Assembly: GCA_037200985.1 (NCBI GenBank)
Contig: JBBCGJ010000001.1
Location: 1,340,756 to 1,404,755 of the forward strand
DNA from: Rhizomicrobium sp.
GTDB taxonomy: Bacteria; Pseudomonadota; Alphaproteobacteria; Micropepsales; Micropepsaceae
DNA length: 64,000 bases
Reading direction: 5' to 3'
How positions within the stretch are numbered: position 1 is the stretch's first letter; each line of letters begins with the position of its first letter. A model generated the notes under the pieces. The model was not told where the DNA came from and did no database searches. It saw nothing but the letters and a program-made list of their open reading frames with translations. A program made the translations under genes and the position numbers. Below, one piece after another: positions 8,215 through 16,382 of this stretch.

Positions 8215-9338
8215 ACTTCAATCGCGGTCTGAGCCGATACCTTGTGGAGAGCCTTGGTCATTTCCTGGCAAACGATATTGAGTGCGCCCGCGTTGAGGCG
8301 GCCCGCTTGCCCGCCTGTCTTCCACCAATCTGGATGGCCCACCCCCGCGTAATCACCTTCCACGTTTTCCAGGCAGTCCTTAAGAAGCTTTTCCATCGTG
8401 CCAACCGTGTAACTGCCACGGTCCTGAAGCTTCATGAAAAACGGAATCGAGAACTTGCAGAACAATTCAACCCCGCCGTATTTGTACAGAGTTTCCGAGT
8501 CACCATCGTCCAGGTTGGATTTGATGGCCTTCCAGTAGTTCAAGAAAATCCGCTTCTCCTTGTCAAAATCTTTGATGATGCTAATTGGGTTATTCGCTGT
8601 TAGTACATATTTGACTATGGCTTTTACAAAAGATCGCTGATTGATCGTGCCGTCTGAGGATTCCGAGTTGGCCATGCGCACCTTTCCGAACCACGGCGAC
8701 TCATCGGTATCGTTCAGATAGTCCGCATATTTGATTGCTCTTTCCACCTCACCTCTTTCGACGGTGCGAAGAATCCAGCTAGGCAAGCTTGGCAAATCCT
8801 CAACGTCCAGTGCGTCCGAGAGCCGAGCAATAATCCGCTGTTCTACCGACTTGTCGACGCTCTTCTGTGTCGTATTTACAATCAAGAAGTGACACATTTG
8901 GGCGATGGTCGGCAGATTGGTGGCGATGTTCACCGGCACTTCGAAGTCTAAAACCCGCGCGTCTTTTTGCGCGGCCATCTTCAGCCCCTCAAGGCGATGC
9001 TGTCCGTCAACAACGCTGAACGGTCCCACCACGGCGGTATCGAACCTGATTGTGTGGTCAGCCTCGTTGAAGTCTATTGACTTGTCGGTAGCCAGAAACA
9101 CCGAAGTTGGCAGAAACGCGTCGCGTTTGTCCTGACCCTTGATGATGTAATCCGCCAGTTTCCTCGCACGCGCGAGATTCAGAACGCGCTGATAACCCGT
9201 GTCATTCCCATCCGCCGTATCCAGCTTTTCGACGTTGTAAAAATTCTCTGACACAAGGTCTTTGACCTTCAGCGCTGTGGTGTACAGCAACAAATCCCCC
9301 TGCTTCACGCGAGCGGCTGGAATGTGAATCTGCGTCAT
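8211..9338 (-). CDS. DGQHR domain-containing protein (DndB-like)
   Basis: A 375-residue protein with the diagnostic motif VVDGQHRLEGL around residue 113, preceded by a region like the DndB/DGQHR superfamily (GYQRVLNLARARKLADYII, then DAFLPTSVFLAT). DndB regulates DNA phosphorothioation islands, and related DGQHR proteins occur in other DNA-modification islands; this copy has no dnd or dpd genes beside it. The C-terminal 200 residues (WWKTGGQAGRLNAG near the end) are not recognised. It forms a two-gene unit with the GIY-YIG gene (4-bp overlap). Base composition is visibly more AT-rich than that of neighbours. Confidence 0.82.
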   Translation of the reverse strand: MTQIHIPAARVKQGDLLLYTTALKVKDLVSENFYNVEKLDTADGNDTGYQRVLNLARARKLADYIIKGQDKRDAFLPTSVFLATDKSIDFNEADHTIRFDTAVVGPFSVVDGQHRLEGLKMAAQKDARVLDFEVPVNIATNLPTIAQMCHFLIVNTTQKSVDKSVEQRIIARLSDALDVEDLPSLPSWILRTVERGEVERAIKYADYLNDTDESPWFGKVRMANSESSDGTINQRSFVKAIVKYVLTANNPISIIKDFDKEKRIFLNYWKAIKSNLDDGDSETLYKYGGVELFCKFSIPFFMKLQDRGSYTVGTMEKLLKDCLENVEGDYAGVGHPDWWKTGGQAGRLNAGALNIVCQEMTKALHKVSAQTAIEV

Positions 9339-9928
9339 GACCTATCGCTCCCAGGCGTTTGCTCGACGGCTAAAAAACAGTTTGCCCCTGGCGCGCACCG
9401 CGCAAGCGTGGCACCCACGTCGGGACTTGTAGCATGTCCCAGACGCGGCCAGACAGCCGGAATCGTGCCCACGGTAGACGGATCGAGATGCGCTGAGACG
9501 GCAGCCGGCGAGCGCCTTTGATCATAAACCTGAGCCCCCCGAAGGCACGGTGACAGTAGCGAGCGGGGCGCCTGCTGCCCAGTCGCAACGATGATCAAGT
9601 GTAGCGATGCCACGCCTCAGCAGCGCGCCGAGTGCCCGTGTGAAGCTCGTCGTCGAGCAGACGCCACGCCGCTTCATCGCACAACTTAAGAAGCCGTCCG
9701 TCTGGGGATCGGGCTCAAAAGTTGGACGGCAAGGTAAAAGGCCGACCGTCGGTCCTGCCTATGTGGTTGGGCTGATGGCGATATTTGGACTCCATCGAGA
9801 CACCGCCTGCTGGCGCTTTTAGCTGAAAGCTCAATGATATCAATGCTCCGAACGCCAGCCATCTACTCTACAGCCGCCGAAGGCCCTCCCTTGCTTGTGT
9901 TGCTTCAGTATGATAACTTCCCGCTGTG
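9339..9928. other. Intergenic DNA upstream of the DGQHR gene, no convincing gene
   Basis: About 590 bp between the divergently transcribed DGQHR and tumE genes. Several short frames of 60-90 codons exist on both strands, but they overlap each other and have no recognisable domain or good ribosome binding site. The stretch probably holds both promoters and remnants of older insertions. Confidence 0.4.
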
Positions 9929-10282
9929 ATGGAGCCGCGCGACCCGACTCTCGACGTGCTTCTCGACCTCGACGGGCAGGTTCTCGTGGTGGACCCCGAG
10001 GGCGGTCACTGGGTCCGGTTCGTGGTGACGCGAGTGCCAGTGTCGCCGGAGAAGCCCCACGGCATCGACTACTCGCTCACATTGCACGGGCCGGATGGTG
10101 GGCGGCTGGTCGGTTTCGACAATGCCCATCCAGTCGCGAAGCAGAAGCGCGGCGAGGCGCAGGACCATCGCCACCGGCTCCGGACGATACGGGCTTACGA
10201 GTATCGGGACGCGGCGACCTTGCTCGCCGATTTTTGGACAACGGTGGACGCGGTGTTGCGCGAGAGAGGAGTGATCCCATGA
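9929..10282 (+). CDS. tumE: TumE family toxin (DUF6516) of a toxin-antitoxin pair
   Basis: A 117-residue protein resembling the DUF6516/TumE family: an N-terminal strand-rich region (GGHWVRFVVTRVPVSPEKPHGIDYSLTLHGPDG), the conserved VGFDNAHPV stretch, a His/Arg-rich DHRHR segment and a C-terminal helix with DFWTTVDAVL. ATG at 9929 is preferred over the adjoining GTG at 9926. The next gene starts within the stop codon (ATGA overlap at 10279-10282), the usual arrangement for these pairs. Family members act as toxins neutralised by a winged-helix partner; activity here is inferred from homology and context. Confidence 0.8.
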   Translation: MEPRDPTLDVLLDLDGQVLVVDPEGGHWVRFVVTRVPVSPEKPHGIDYSLTLHGPDGGRLVGFDNAHPVAKQKRGEAQDHRHRLRTIRAYEYRDAATLLADFWTTVDAVLRERGVIP

Positions 10283-10656
10283 CCACTTTGAAGGTCGGCA
10301 TCGCCAGCTACGAGGAGATGAAAACACGCACCATGGCGGTGGCGCGGGGCGAGCGGCGCGTCAAAGCCGAGGAGCCGAAGGTGTGGTTCACCTCGACGGA
10401 GTCTTTCGCCAAAGTCTTGTCGGCCGGCAATCGCGAATTGCTGCGCGTCATCGCCGAGAAGGCGCCCGGCTCGCTCGACGAACTGGCACGCATCACCGGC
10501 AAGGCGAAATCGAACCTATCGCGCACGCTGCGGACGATGGAAGGCTACGGCCTGGTCCAGCTCGAACGCGGCGAGCGCGGACGCATTACGCCCAAGGTGA
10601 TGCACGACCGCGTGGAGCTGGACTTGCCGCTCACCCTCGCGCGCAAGGTGAGCTGA
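10279..10656 (+). CDS. tumA: Winged-helix antitoxin/regulator, TumA-like
   Basis: A 125-residue HTH protein. The central part (LLRVIAEKAPGSLDELARIT followed by GKAKSNLSRTLRTMEGYGLVQLER) is a MarR-like winged helix, with a KVWFTSTESFAKVLS segment before it that is typical of HVO_A0114-type regulators. ATG overlaps the tumE stop by 4 bp. By analogy with TumE/TumA pairs it should neutralise the upstream toxin and autoregulate the operon. A longer frame starting at 9895 lies inside the tumE coding sequence and was not used. Confidence 0.8.
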   Translation: MTTLKVGIASYEEMKTRTMAVARGERRVKAEEPKVWFTSTESFAKVLSAGNRELLRVIAEKAPGSLDELARITGKAKSNLSRTLRTMEGYGLVQLERGERGRITPKVMHDRVELDLPLTLARKVS

Positions 10657-10931
10657 GCCCATGATCGTTTGGACGCGAGCAGGCCGGACCGCCGCCAGCC
10701 CGTCAAGGCTGGCGCAATCGCGCCACCGCTTCGCGGCTTGCGGCCTTGACCGCCTGTCGCCGGCCCGGCAGATGGCCCGCAAGCGATCAAGACTCAAAGT
10801 GAGCGAAGTCGCTCCCTTCACCGATTTGCCCGGAGGCAGAAGGGCGTCGCCGATAGAGAAAGGCCGTTTGTTTGGGAGCCCAGCGGCGCGATGCTGGCGG
10901 GACGTCCAGACAGCACGTCAGCCTCGGCGTT
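10657..10931. other. Intergenic stretch downstream of tumA
   Basis: About 275 bp with no convincing gene. A plus-strand frame from 10661 has Arg/Ala-rich composition and no recognisable motif. A short GAGCGAAGTCGCTC palindrome lies near 10800-10813. Together with the recombinase stub downstream this looks like mobile-element debris. Confidence 0.35.
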
Positions 10932-11120
10932 GTGCCCGATGATCTTTACATCGTTCCTGGCCCGTGGCCGCGCCCCGGCCGGCCCATCAAGCATGATGTC
11001 GAGACTTGGGCTGTCACCGACGATTGGCCCGACCGTGTGCCGATCACCGACGCCGAACTCGACATATTCGAGGCATGGTTCGGCGACCTATTCGATGAAT
11101 TGTTCGGGCCGCGCCGATGA
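10932..11120 (+). CDS. Small acidic hypothetical protein
   Basis: A 62-residue frame from GTG 10932 encodes an acidic protein with an organised sequence (DDLYIVPGPWPRPGRPIKH, later DAELDIFEAWFGDLFDELFG). The composition and strict use of GC-rich third positions look like a real gene. No function is recognised. It lies between a TA pair and a serine-recombinase stub, so it probably belongs to the same decayed mobile element. Confidence 0.5.
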   Translation: MPDDLYIVPGPWPRPGRPIKHDVETWAVTDDWPDRVPITDAELDIFEAWFGDLFDELFGPRR

Positions 11121-11161
11121 CTTGAGGAGACACTTGCCATGACCGTGCCGTTGCGCGCCGC

Positions 11162-11539
11162 CCTTTACTGGCCGGCGTCGCCGATCTCGACGACCCGGCG
11201 CTGAAAGAGCGCATCGCAAGCCTCAAGGCGATCCGCGACCAGGCGCAAGCCGACGCCGATCGCTCGGCCGCAATGCTGCAATCGTCGGCCCACCAATGCA
11301 TCACGCCGCAGATGGTCCAGAGGTTCGCCAGGACGGCGCGCGAGCGGATCAGGATCGACGGCGGCGGCTATCGCCGCGACCACCTCCGCGCGCTTGCGCA
11401 GCGCGTCGAGGTCGCAGACCGCGAGGTCCGGATCATCGGTTCGAAAAGCAATCTGCTTCGAACGCTGACCACCGCGGCCGGCGTAAAGCCGGCTACGCCC
11501 GGCGTTCGCAGTTCTGTTCTGAAGTGGCGGATGGGGTGA
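11162..11539 (+). pseudogene. Serine recombinase, C-terminal remnant
   Basis: The frame starting around 11162 reads LLAGVADLDDPALKERIASL, then a coiled region ending ADADRSAAML, then QCITPQMVQRFARTARERI and finally KSNLLRTLTTAAGV, which resembles the end of large serine recombinases of the resolvase/invertase family. The catalytic N-terminal domain and the DNA-binding middle are absent: there is no in-frame start and no recombinase sequence upstream of 11160. The frame ends at a TGA at 11537-11539, inside the 3' end of the oppositely oriented tRNA-Ser gene. Confidence 0.75.
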
Positions 11540-11614
11540 GATTCGAACTCACGGTGACGTCGCCGCCACGCCGGTTTTCAAGACCGGTGCCTTAAACCGC
11601 TCGGCCACCCATCC
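11525..11614 (-). tRNA. tRNA-Ser (anticodon TGA)
   Basis: On the minus strand the sequence folds as a 90-nt type II tRNA: acceptor GGATGGG pairing with CCCATCC, discriminator G and encoded CCA at 11525-11527; D arm TGGCCGAGCGGTTTAAGGCA; anticodon loop CTTGAAA with anticodon TGA; long variable arm; and T arm GTTCGAATC. It is the left boundary of the genomic island, and its 5' half (minus-strand sense) is repeated at 29754-29796. Confidence 0.96.
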
Positions 11615-11618
11615 GTCT
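11576..11618. repeat. Left attachment repeat (5' half of tRNA-Ser)
   Basis: A 43-bp block spanning the anticodon loop to just beyond the 5' end of tRNA-Ser. It is identical, in the same orientation, to 29754-29796. The match breaks at both ends (11575 T versus A, 11619 T versus A). With an integrase remnant next to it, it is read as an att core left by site-specific integration. Confidence 0.85.
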
Positions 11619-11714
11619 TGTTACTTCAAACACATACCTGCCGCGTGATCCAGCGACGATACGGAATTGGCACCATTCTGGCACCGTCCACGTCGAATTG
11701 CGTTCTCCCTTCGC

Positions 11715-12084
11715 TCACTCTTTGAGCGCGGCCCGTATCGCGGCATCAACACCCAAGACGAGATCATCCTGCATCGCCGGCAAGGCGTGCTGATAGACGT
11801 CCATGGTGATCGCGACCGAGGCGCGCCCGCTCGCTGGCGATCTTCGGATGCACACCAGCCTTGAGCAGCGACGTCAGATGGGAATGCCGCAAGCCATGGA
11901 ATGAAATCCGAGGTATTCCGGCCTTGCCGACGAGGCGTGCGAACTCCTTGCTGAATGCCCTGGGATTGACCGGCTCGCCAGTCTCATCCGTGAAGACCAG
12001 GTCGCCCGCCTCCTTACCGAGACCGAGCGCGAGACGTTCGGCCGCCTGTGTCGCCTTGAACGCCCTCAGCGCCTCGACGCTCAT
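11715..12084 (-). pseudogene. Tyrosine integrase, truncated and frameshifted
   Basis: The minus-strand frame from 12084 encodes the C-terminal half of a phage-type integrase: a conserved helix (SVEALRAFKATQAAERLALG), then VFTDETGEPVNPRAFSKEFA, then the catalytic ISFHGLRHSHLTSLLKAG. After HPKIASERA the frame shifts, and the expected continuation (VAITMDVYQHALPAMQ, including the active-site Tyr) is found in another frame ending at TGA 11717-11715. The N-terminal half is missing: sequence upstream of about 12084 belongs to a copper-protein gene on the other strand. It is non-functional as it stands. Confidence 0.85.
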
Positions 12085-12191
12085 GGCTGCGCGGGCGCGC
12101 CGACGTCGCCTTCCCGGCGGTCCAGACCTGCGCCAAAGGTGTCGAGAACTGGGACGGCACGGATGCTACACATCCCACCCCGACCCTGATC

Positions 12192-12647
12192 GTGACGCTG
12201 GGCAATGCGCAAGACACGATGCCAGGCATGGATATGTCGCGCGGGCCCGCGGCCGCGGCGCCATCCGCACGAGTCGCCGCGCCGGTCACGATCCGCGATG
12301 CGTGGATCCGGGCGCTTCCCGGCAAGCTGCCGGCGGGTGGATATTTCACGCTGCGCAACGATGGCGACCCGCCGTCGAAGCTGACGGGTGCGTCGAGCCC
12401 GGCCTGTGGGATTCTGATGCTGCACAAGTCGCAGACCGGAGGCGGCATGGCGCAGATGAGCGACGTGGCCGCGATCGATATTCCGGCCCATGGCACGCTG
12501 AAATTCGCGCCGGGCGGCTATCATCTCATGTGCACGGACGCCAAGGCGGCGATCAGGCCGGGCAACCTCGTGCTGGTACGGCTCGACTTCGCGGGCGGAC
12601 TCCAGGCCACGGCCAGTTTCGCCGTGCGCAACGCTTCGGGTCGGTGA
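12192..12647 (+). CDS. Copper chaperone PCu(A)C domain protein (5'-truncated fusion)
   Basis: The frame encodes a PCuAC (DUF461) copper-binding domain with the expected His/Met sites: GILMLHKSQTGGGMAQM and later GGYHLMCTDAK. GTG 12192 is the first possible start, but the same open frame extends upstream to about 12096 with VAFPAVQTCAKGVENW and THPTPTLIV, which resemble the end of a YcnI/DUF1775 copper domain. No signal peptide remains, so the gene looks like the 3' part of a YcnI-PCuAC fusion cut off at the integrase junction. PCuAC proteins deliver copper in the periplasm; this one probably cannot be exported. Confidence 0.7.
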   Translation: MTLGNAQDTMPGMDMSRGPAAAAPSARVAAPVTIRDAWIRALPGKLPAGGYFTLRNDGDPPSKLTGASSPACGILMLHKSQTGGGMAQMSDVAAIDIPAHGTLKFAPGGYHLMCTDAKAAIRPGNLVLVRLDFAGGLQATASFAVRNASGR

Positions 12648-12673
12648 ACCCTCCGGTCAGCGCCGGGGTGGGA

Positions 12674-13228
12674 TTACGCCGCTCGCGGGCGCGGCGCTGG
12701 CCTGAGCGCCAGGCCTGTCGCCATGCCGATGCTCTGCACGGCCAGCAGCCCGGCGAAAGCGATGCCGTTGACCTCCAAGACATAGAGAATGACGGCCGGC
12801 GTGAACCCGCCGCCGGCCGGCAACACCGCAGTCGCGGCATACAGAGCCAGCTCGAACGTTACGAAGCACGCCGCGAACGTCGCGATGGCGCCCGCGATCT
12901 CGCCCAACCGCGCGATCCGGCTGCGCAGCGCTAGTCCGGCGCCGGTCGCCAGCAACGCGCCGATGCCCATGGCAGCGCCCCAGCCGAAGCTGTCGGGCGT
13001 TTGCGGGTAGTGCAGGAACACGTAGCCGATGAACTGGTTGGCGAGCCAGTTCACCAATGTCAGCGCCAGCGCATCGGTTCGGCGCATGAACAGCGCCGCC
13101 AGCGCGCCGACCGCCGCGAGCGGCGTCGCGCAGGCGAAGGCGACGCTGCTGACGATGATCGCCCCCATCAGGAGCGCGATCCAGACGGCTCGCTGCTTGA
13201 GATGATTGTTGTCGGTCGTATCAGACAT
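12674..13228 (-). CDS. Multi-pass membrane protein of unknown function in the B12-regulated unit
   Basis: A 184-residue protein with a good ribosome binding site (GGGAGAA before ATG 13228). About five hydrophobic segments are visible (IALLMGAIIVSSVAFACATP; LAAVGALAALFM; a central VNWLANQFIGYVFLHYP stretch; an Ala/Gly-rich pair; ILYVLEVNGIAFAGLLAV). It follows nrdB by about 43 bp on the same strand, so it is likely read from the same riboswitch-controlled transcript. Genes in cobalamin regulons are often cobalt or cobalamin transport proteins, but I recognise no specific family and leave the function open. Confidence 0.75.
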   Translation of the reverse strand: MSDTTDNNHLKQRAVWIALLMGAIIVSSVAFACATPLAAVGALAALFMRRTDALALTLVNWLANQFIGYVFLHYPQTPDSFGWGAAMGIGALLATGAGLALRSRIARLGEIAGAIATFAACFVTFELALYAATAVLPAGGGFTPAVILYVLEVNGIAFAGLLAVQSIGMATGLALRPAPRPRAA

Positions 13229-13271
13229 GTCGTTCTCCCTATCCAACCACAGCCAAGCCATGGCTGTGTTT

Positions 13272-14357
13272 CTAGGCCGCCCGCTCGCGGCGCTTCTCGA
13301 AAAGATTCCAGACACCACCGTCTCCGTCCCAGCTTCCGCGGCTGGCCCCTTTGGAATACTCGGTGGCTCGCTGCTCGAAGAAGTTGGCATGCTCGACTCC
13401 GTTGAGAATTTCCACCAGCCAGGGGAGAGGATGAGGCTTCAAGGCGCGATAGCCGCTGTCGGTCTCCTCGAAATTGCCGAATACGGGCGCGAGCTTGAGC
13501 TGCGTCAGGCGCCAATCGGCGATATAGCGCACATAGGACTTGATCGCGTCGGCGCTCATCCCTTCGATCTCACCGAGTCCGAAGGCGAGGTCGACAAAAC
13601 CCTCTTCGAGCCTCACCATAGTTTTGGCGACGTCGATGATGTCGTCGCGTACCGCGCGCGTGACCGCGCCGGTCTCTGCGTTCCAGGCATGGAACAGCTT
13701 GATGATGCCCTCGCAGTGCAGGCTTTCGTCGCGCACCGACCAGCTCACGATCTGGCCCATGCCGTTCATCTTGTTGTGGCGCGGGAAGTTGAGCAGCATC
13801 GCGAAGCTCGCGAACAGCGACATGCCCTCGGTGAAGGCGCCGAACATCGCCAGTGTCCGTGCCACGTCGGCGCAGGTGCCGACGCCGAACGTGTGCATGT
13901 AGTCGGCCTTGGCGCGCAACTCGGCATAGTCGCGGAACGCCTCGAACTCGGCCTTCGGCATGCCGAGAGTCTTCAGGAGCAAGGCGTAGGCGTCGATATG
14001 AACGGTCTCCATGTTGGTGAAGGCCGCCATCATCATCTGCACTTCCAGAGGCTGGAAGATCGGAATGTAGCGTTTCAGGTAGTTGTCGCCGACTTCTACA
14101 TCCGACTGCGTGAAGAAGCGGAAGATCTGGGTGAGCAGCGCACGCTCGGCCGGCGTGATCCGGTCCGACGACCAGTCCTTGATGTCGTTGCCGAGCGGGA
14201 CTTCCTCGCCCATCCAATGCGTCTGCTGCTGGCGCTTCCAGAACTCGTAGGCCCAGGGATAGCGCTCGACATCATAGGTGCCGGTGGCCGTGAGCAGGCC
14301 GATCTTGCCCGTGCCGATGAGCGTGCGCGGATCGATGCCGCCGAGGTTCATTGACAT
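13272..14357 (-). CDS. nrdB: Ribonucleotide-diphosphate reductase subunit beta (class I)
   Basis: The radical-generating subunit of class I ribonucleotide reductase, 361 residues. Di-iron/radical residues are visible: the carboxylate region QSDVEVGDNYL, METVHIDAYALLL (Glu and His ligands with the radical Tyr four residues after the His, as in E. coli R2) and RDESLHCEG (Glu and His). ATG 14357 is chosen because GAGGAG lies 8 nt upstream; ATG at 14351 (ATGA overlap with nrdA) and a start at 14366 are alternatives. It is downstream of and overlapping nrdA, and so under the same cobalamin riboswitch. Confidence 0.95.
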   Translation of the reverse strand: MSMNLGGIDPRTLIGTGKIGLLTATGTYDVERYPWAYEFWKRQQQTHWMGEEVPLGNDIKDWSSDRITPAERALLTQIFRFFTQSDVEVGDNYLKRYIPIFQPLEVQMMMAAFTNMETVHIDAYALLLKTLGMPKAEFEAFRDYAELRAKADYMHTFGVGTCADVARTLAMFGAFTEGMSLFASFAMLLNFPRHNKMNGMGQIVSWSVRDESLHCEGIIKLFHAWNAETGAVTRAVRDDIIDVAKTMVRLEEGFVDLAFGLGEIEGMSADAIKSYVRYIADWRLTQLKLAPVFGNFEETDSGYRALKPHPLPWLVEILNGVEHANFFEQRATEYSKGASRGSWDGDGGVWNLFEKRRERAA

Positions 14358-16282
14358 GCGAGGCACTCCTCATAGTCGGTCTTCGCATAGACCTTGAGAG
14401 CGGCCTCTTTCTTCTCAAGCTGACCCGCGAAGCCTGCACGGCTGATGGACTTGGAGCGGCAGTAGTAGAGGCTCTTGATGCCGCGTTCCCACGCCGTCCA
14501 ATGCAGCATGTGGAGGTCCCACTTATCGACGTCCGCAGGGATGAACAGGTTGAGCGACTGGCTTTGGCACACGAAGGGCGCGCGATCGGCCGCAAGGTCG
14601 ATGATCCAACGCTGGTCGATCTCGAAAGCGGTTCGATAGACCGCCTTCTCGTCGTCGCTCAGGCAATCGAGATGCGTGACCGAGCCTTCGTGCTCGACGA
14701 TGGACTGCCAGACCTCCGGCGTATCGGCGCCCTTGGACGCCAGCAGCCTGGCGAGGTATGGGCTGCGCACTGCGAAAGAGCCGGACAGCGTCTTGTGATT
14801 GTAGATGTTGGCCGGAATCGGCTCGATGCCGGCGCTGGTGCCGCCGCAGATGATGCTGATCGACGCCGTCGGCGCGATAGCAAGCTTGTGGGAAAAGCGC
14901 GCTTTCATGCCGCGCTCCGCTGCGTCCGGGCACGGCCCGCGTTCTTCGGCCAGGATGAAAGACGCCGCGTCGGCAGCGCGTCGGATGTGGCGGAAGATGC
15001 GCAGGTTCCAGCTCTTCGCCAGCGCGCTTTCCAGCGGAATGCCGCGCGATTGCAGGAAAGAGTGGAAGCCCATCACGCCGAGGCCCACCGAGCGCTCGCG
15101 CAGCGCGGAGTATTTCGCGCGCGCCATGCTGTCGGGCGCCGTCTCGATGAAGCTGGTCAGCACATTGTCCAGCATCCGCATGACGTCTTCGATGAAGTCC
15201 GGCTCGTCGCACCACTGATCCCAGGTCTCGATATTGAGCGAAGACAGGCAGCACACCGCGGTGCGATCCTTGCCATCGTGATCGATACCGGTCGGCAGCG
15301 TGATCTCGCTGCACAGATTGGAGGTCGAGACTTTCAAGCCGAGATCGCGCTGATGTCTGGGCAGCGCACGGTTCACATGATCGATGAAGAGCAGATAGGG
15401 CTCGCCGGTCTGGAGCCGCGTTTCGAGGATTCGCTGCCAGAGCTGGCGCGCATTCACGTGACGGATGACCTCGTTGTCCTTCGGACTGCGCAGATCGAAC
15501 ATCGCACCATCGCGCACCGCTTCCATGAACTCGTCGGTGATGTTGATGCCGTGATGCAGATTCAAGCCCTTGCGGTTGAAATCGCCGCTGGCCTTGCGGA
15601 TTTCGAGGAATTCCTCGATCTCCGGATGATGCACGTCGAGGTAGACCGCCGCCGAGCCACGGCGCAGCGAGCCTTGGCTGATCGCCAATGTGAGCCCATC
15701 CATCACATGGATGAAAGGGATGATGCCGGAGGTCTCGCCATTGCCTTTCACGCGCTCGCCTATCGAGCGCACCTTGCCCCAATAGGTGCCGATGCCGCCG
15801 CCGTTCGAGGCGAGCCAAACATTCTCGTTCCAGGTGCCGACGATACCTTCGAGCGAATCCGACACGCCGTTGAGGAAGCACGAAATGGGAAGACCGCGCG
15901 TCGTGCCGCCGTTCGATAGTACCGGCGTCGCCGGCATGAACCAGAGCTTGGAGATCGCGTCGTAGAGCCGTTGTGCGTGCGCGGCATCGTCGGCGTAAGC
16001 GCAAGCGACACGCGCGAACATGTCCTGGAAGTTCTCGCCCGGCATCAGGTAGCGATCAGAGAGCGTCGCCTTGCCGAAAGTGGTGAGAAGATCGTCGCGC
16101 GTGCGATCGAGCGTGAGATCGGCAGGCACGGGCTTTCGGCCCAACGGCGCCGGCATCGGCGCGGGCCGCGGCTTCGCGCGCTGGAAGACAAGCTTCGGAC
16201 CAGGCATCGAGCGGCCAGGTGCGATTTCCGGCACCGGCACCAGATGACCATGGATATCGAAATCGAAAGTCTGGGATGACAT
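14348..16282 (-). CDS. nrdA: Ribonucleoside-diphosphate reductase subunit alpha (class I)
   Basis: The catalytic subunit of class I RNR, 644 residues, reducing ribonucleotides to deoxyribonucleotides. Visible landmarks are GLPISCFLNG with the first redox Cys, NLCSEITLP with the catalytic N-x-C-x-E pattern, PTASISIICG, a radical-transfer YY pair in KSLYYCRSKS, and the C-terminal CxxC (ECLACQ). A typical N-terminal ATP-cone is not evident: the protein begins MSSQTFDFDIHG and enters the catalytic domain early. ATG 16282 has GGAGAGG just upstream. A B12 riboswitch sits in its leader, so expression should fall when cobalamin is plentiful. Confidence 0.95.
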   Translation of the reverse strand: MSSQTFDFDIHGHLVPVPEIAPGRSMPGPKLVFQRAKPRPAPMPAPLGRKPVPADLTLDRTRDDLLTTFGKATLSDRYLMPGENFQDMFARVACAYADDAAHAQRLYDAISKLWFMPATPVLSNGGTTRGLPISCFLNGVSDSLEGIVGTWNENVWLASNGGGIGTYWGKVRSIGERVKGNGETSGIIPFIHVMDGLTLAISQGSLRRGSAAVYLDVHHPEIEEFLEIRKASGDFNRKGLNLHHGINITDEFMEAVRDGAMFDLRSPKDNEVIRHVNARQLWQRILETRLQTGEPYLLFIDHVNRALPRHQRDLGLKVSTSNLCSEITLPTGIDHDGKDRTAVCCLSSLNIETWDQWCDEPDFIEDVMRMLDNVLTSFIETAPDSMARAKYSALRERSVGLGVMGFHSFLQSRGIPLESALAKSWNLRIFRHIRRAADAASFILAEERGPCPDAAERGMKARFSHKLAIAPTASISIICGGTSAGIEPIPANIYNHKTLSGSFAVRSPYLARLLASKGADTPEVWQSIVEHEGSVTHLDCLSDDEKAVYRTAFEIDQRWIIDLAADRAPFVCQSQSLNLFIPADVDKWDLHMLHWTAWERGIKSLYYCRSKSISRAGFAGQLEKKEAALKVYAKTDYEECLACQ

Positions 16283-16382
16283 CGCCTCTCCTTTCGGATG
16301 GGGAGAGGCGGACAACTCGCGAAAGGTGGCAAAGCCACGACCAGCAAGCAGCCACCGGGACACCCCGCCCGACGCACATTCA

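Noticed and set aside
9335..9613. Possible gene upstream of the DGQHR gene (minus strand, 92 codons)
   Set aside because: No recognisable domain, overlapping alternative frames and no good ribosome binding site; treated as intergenic.
10661..10942. Plus-strand 93-codon frame downstream of tumA
   Set aside because: Arg/Ala-rich low-complexity translation with no family and overlapping a better small gene.
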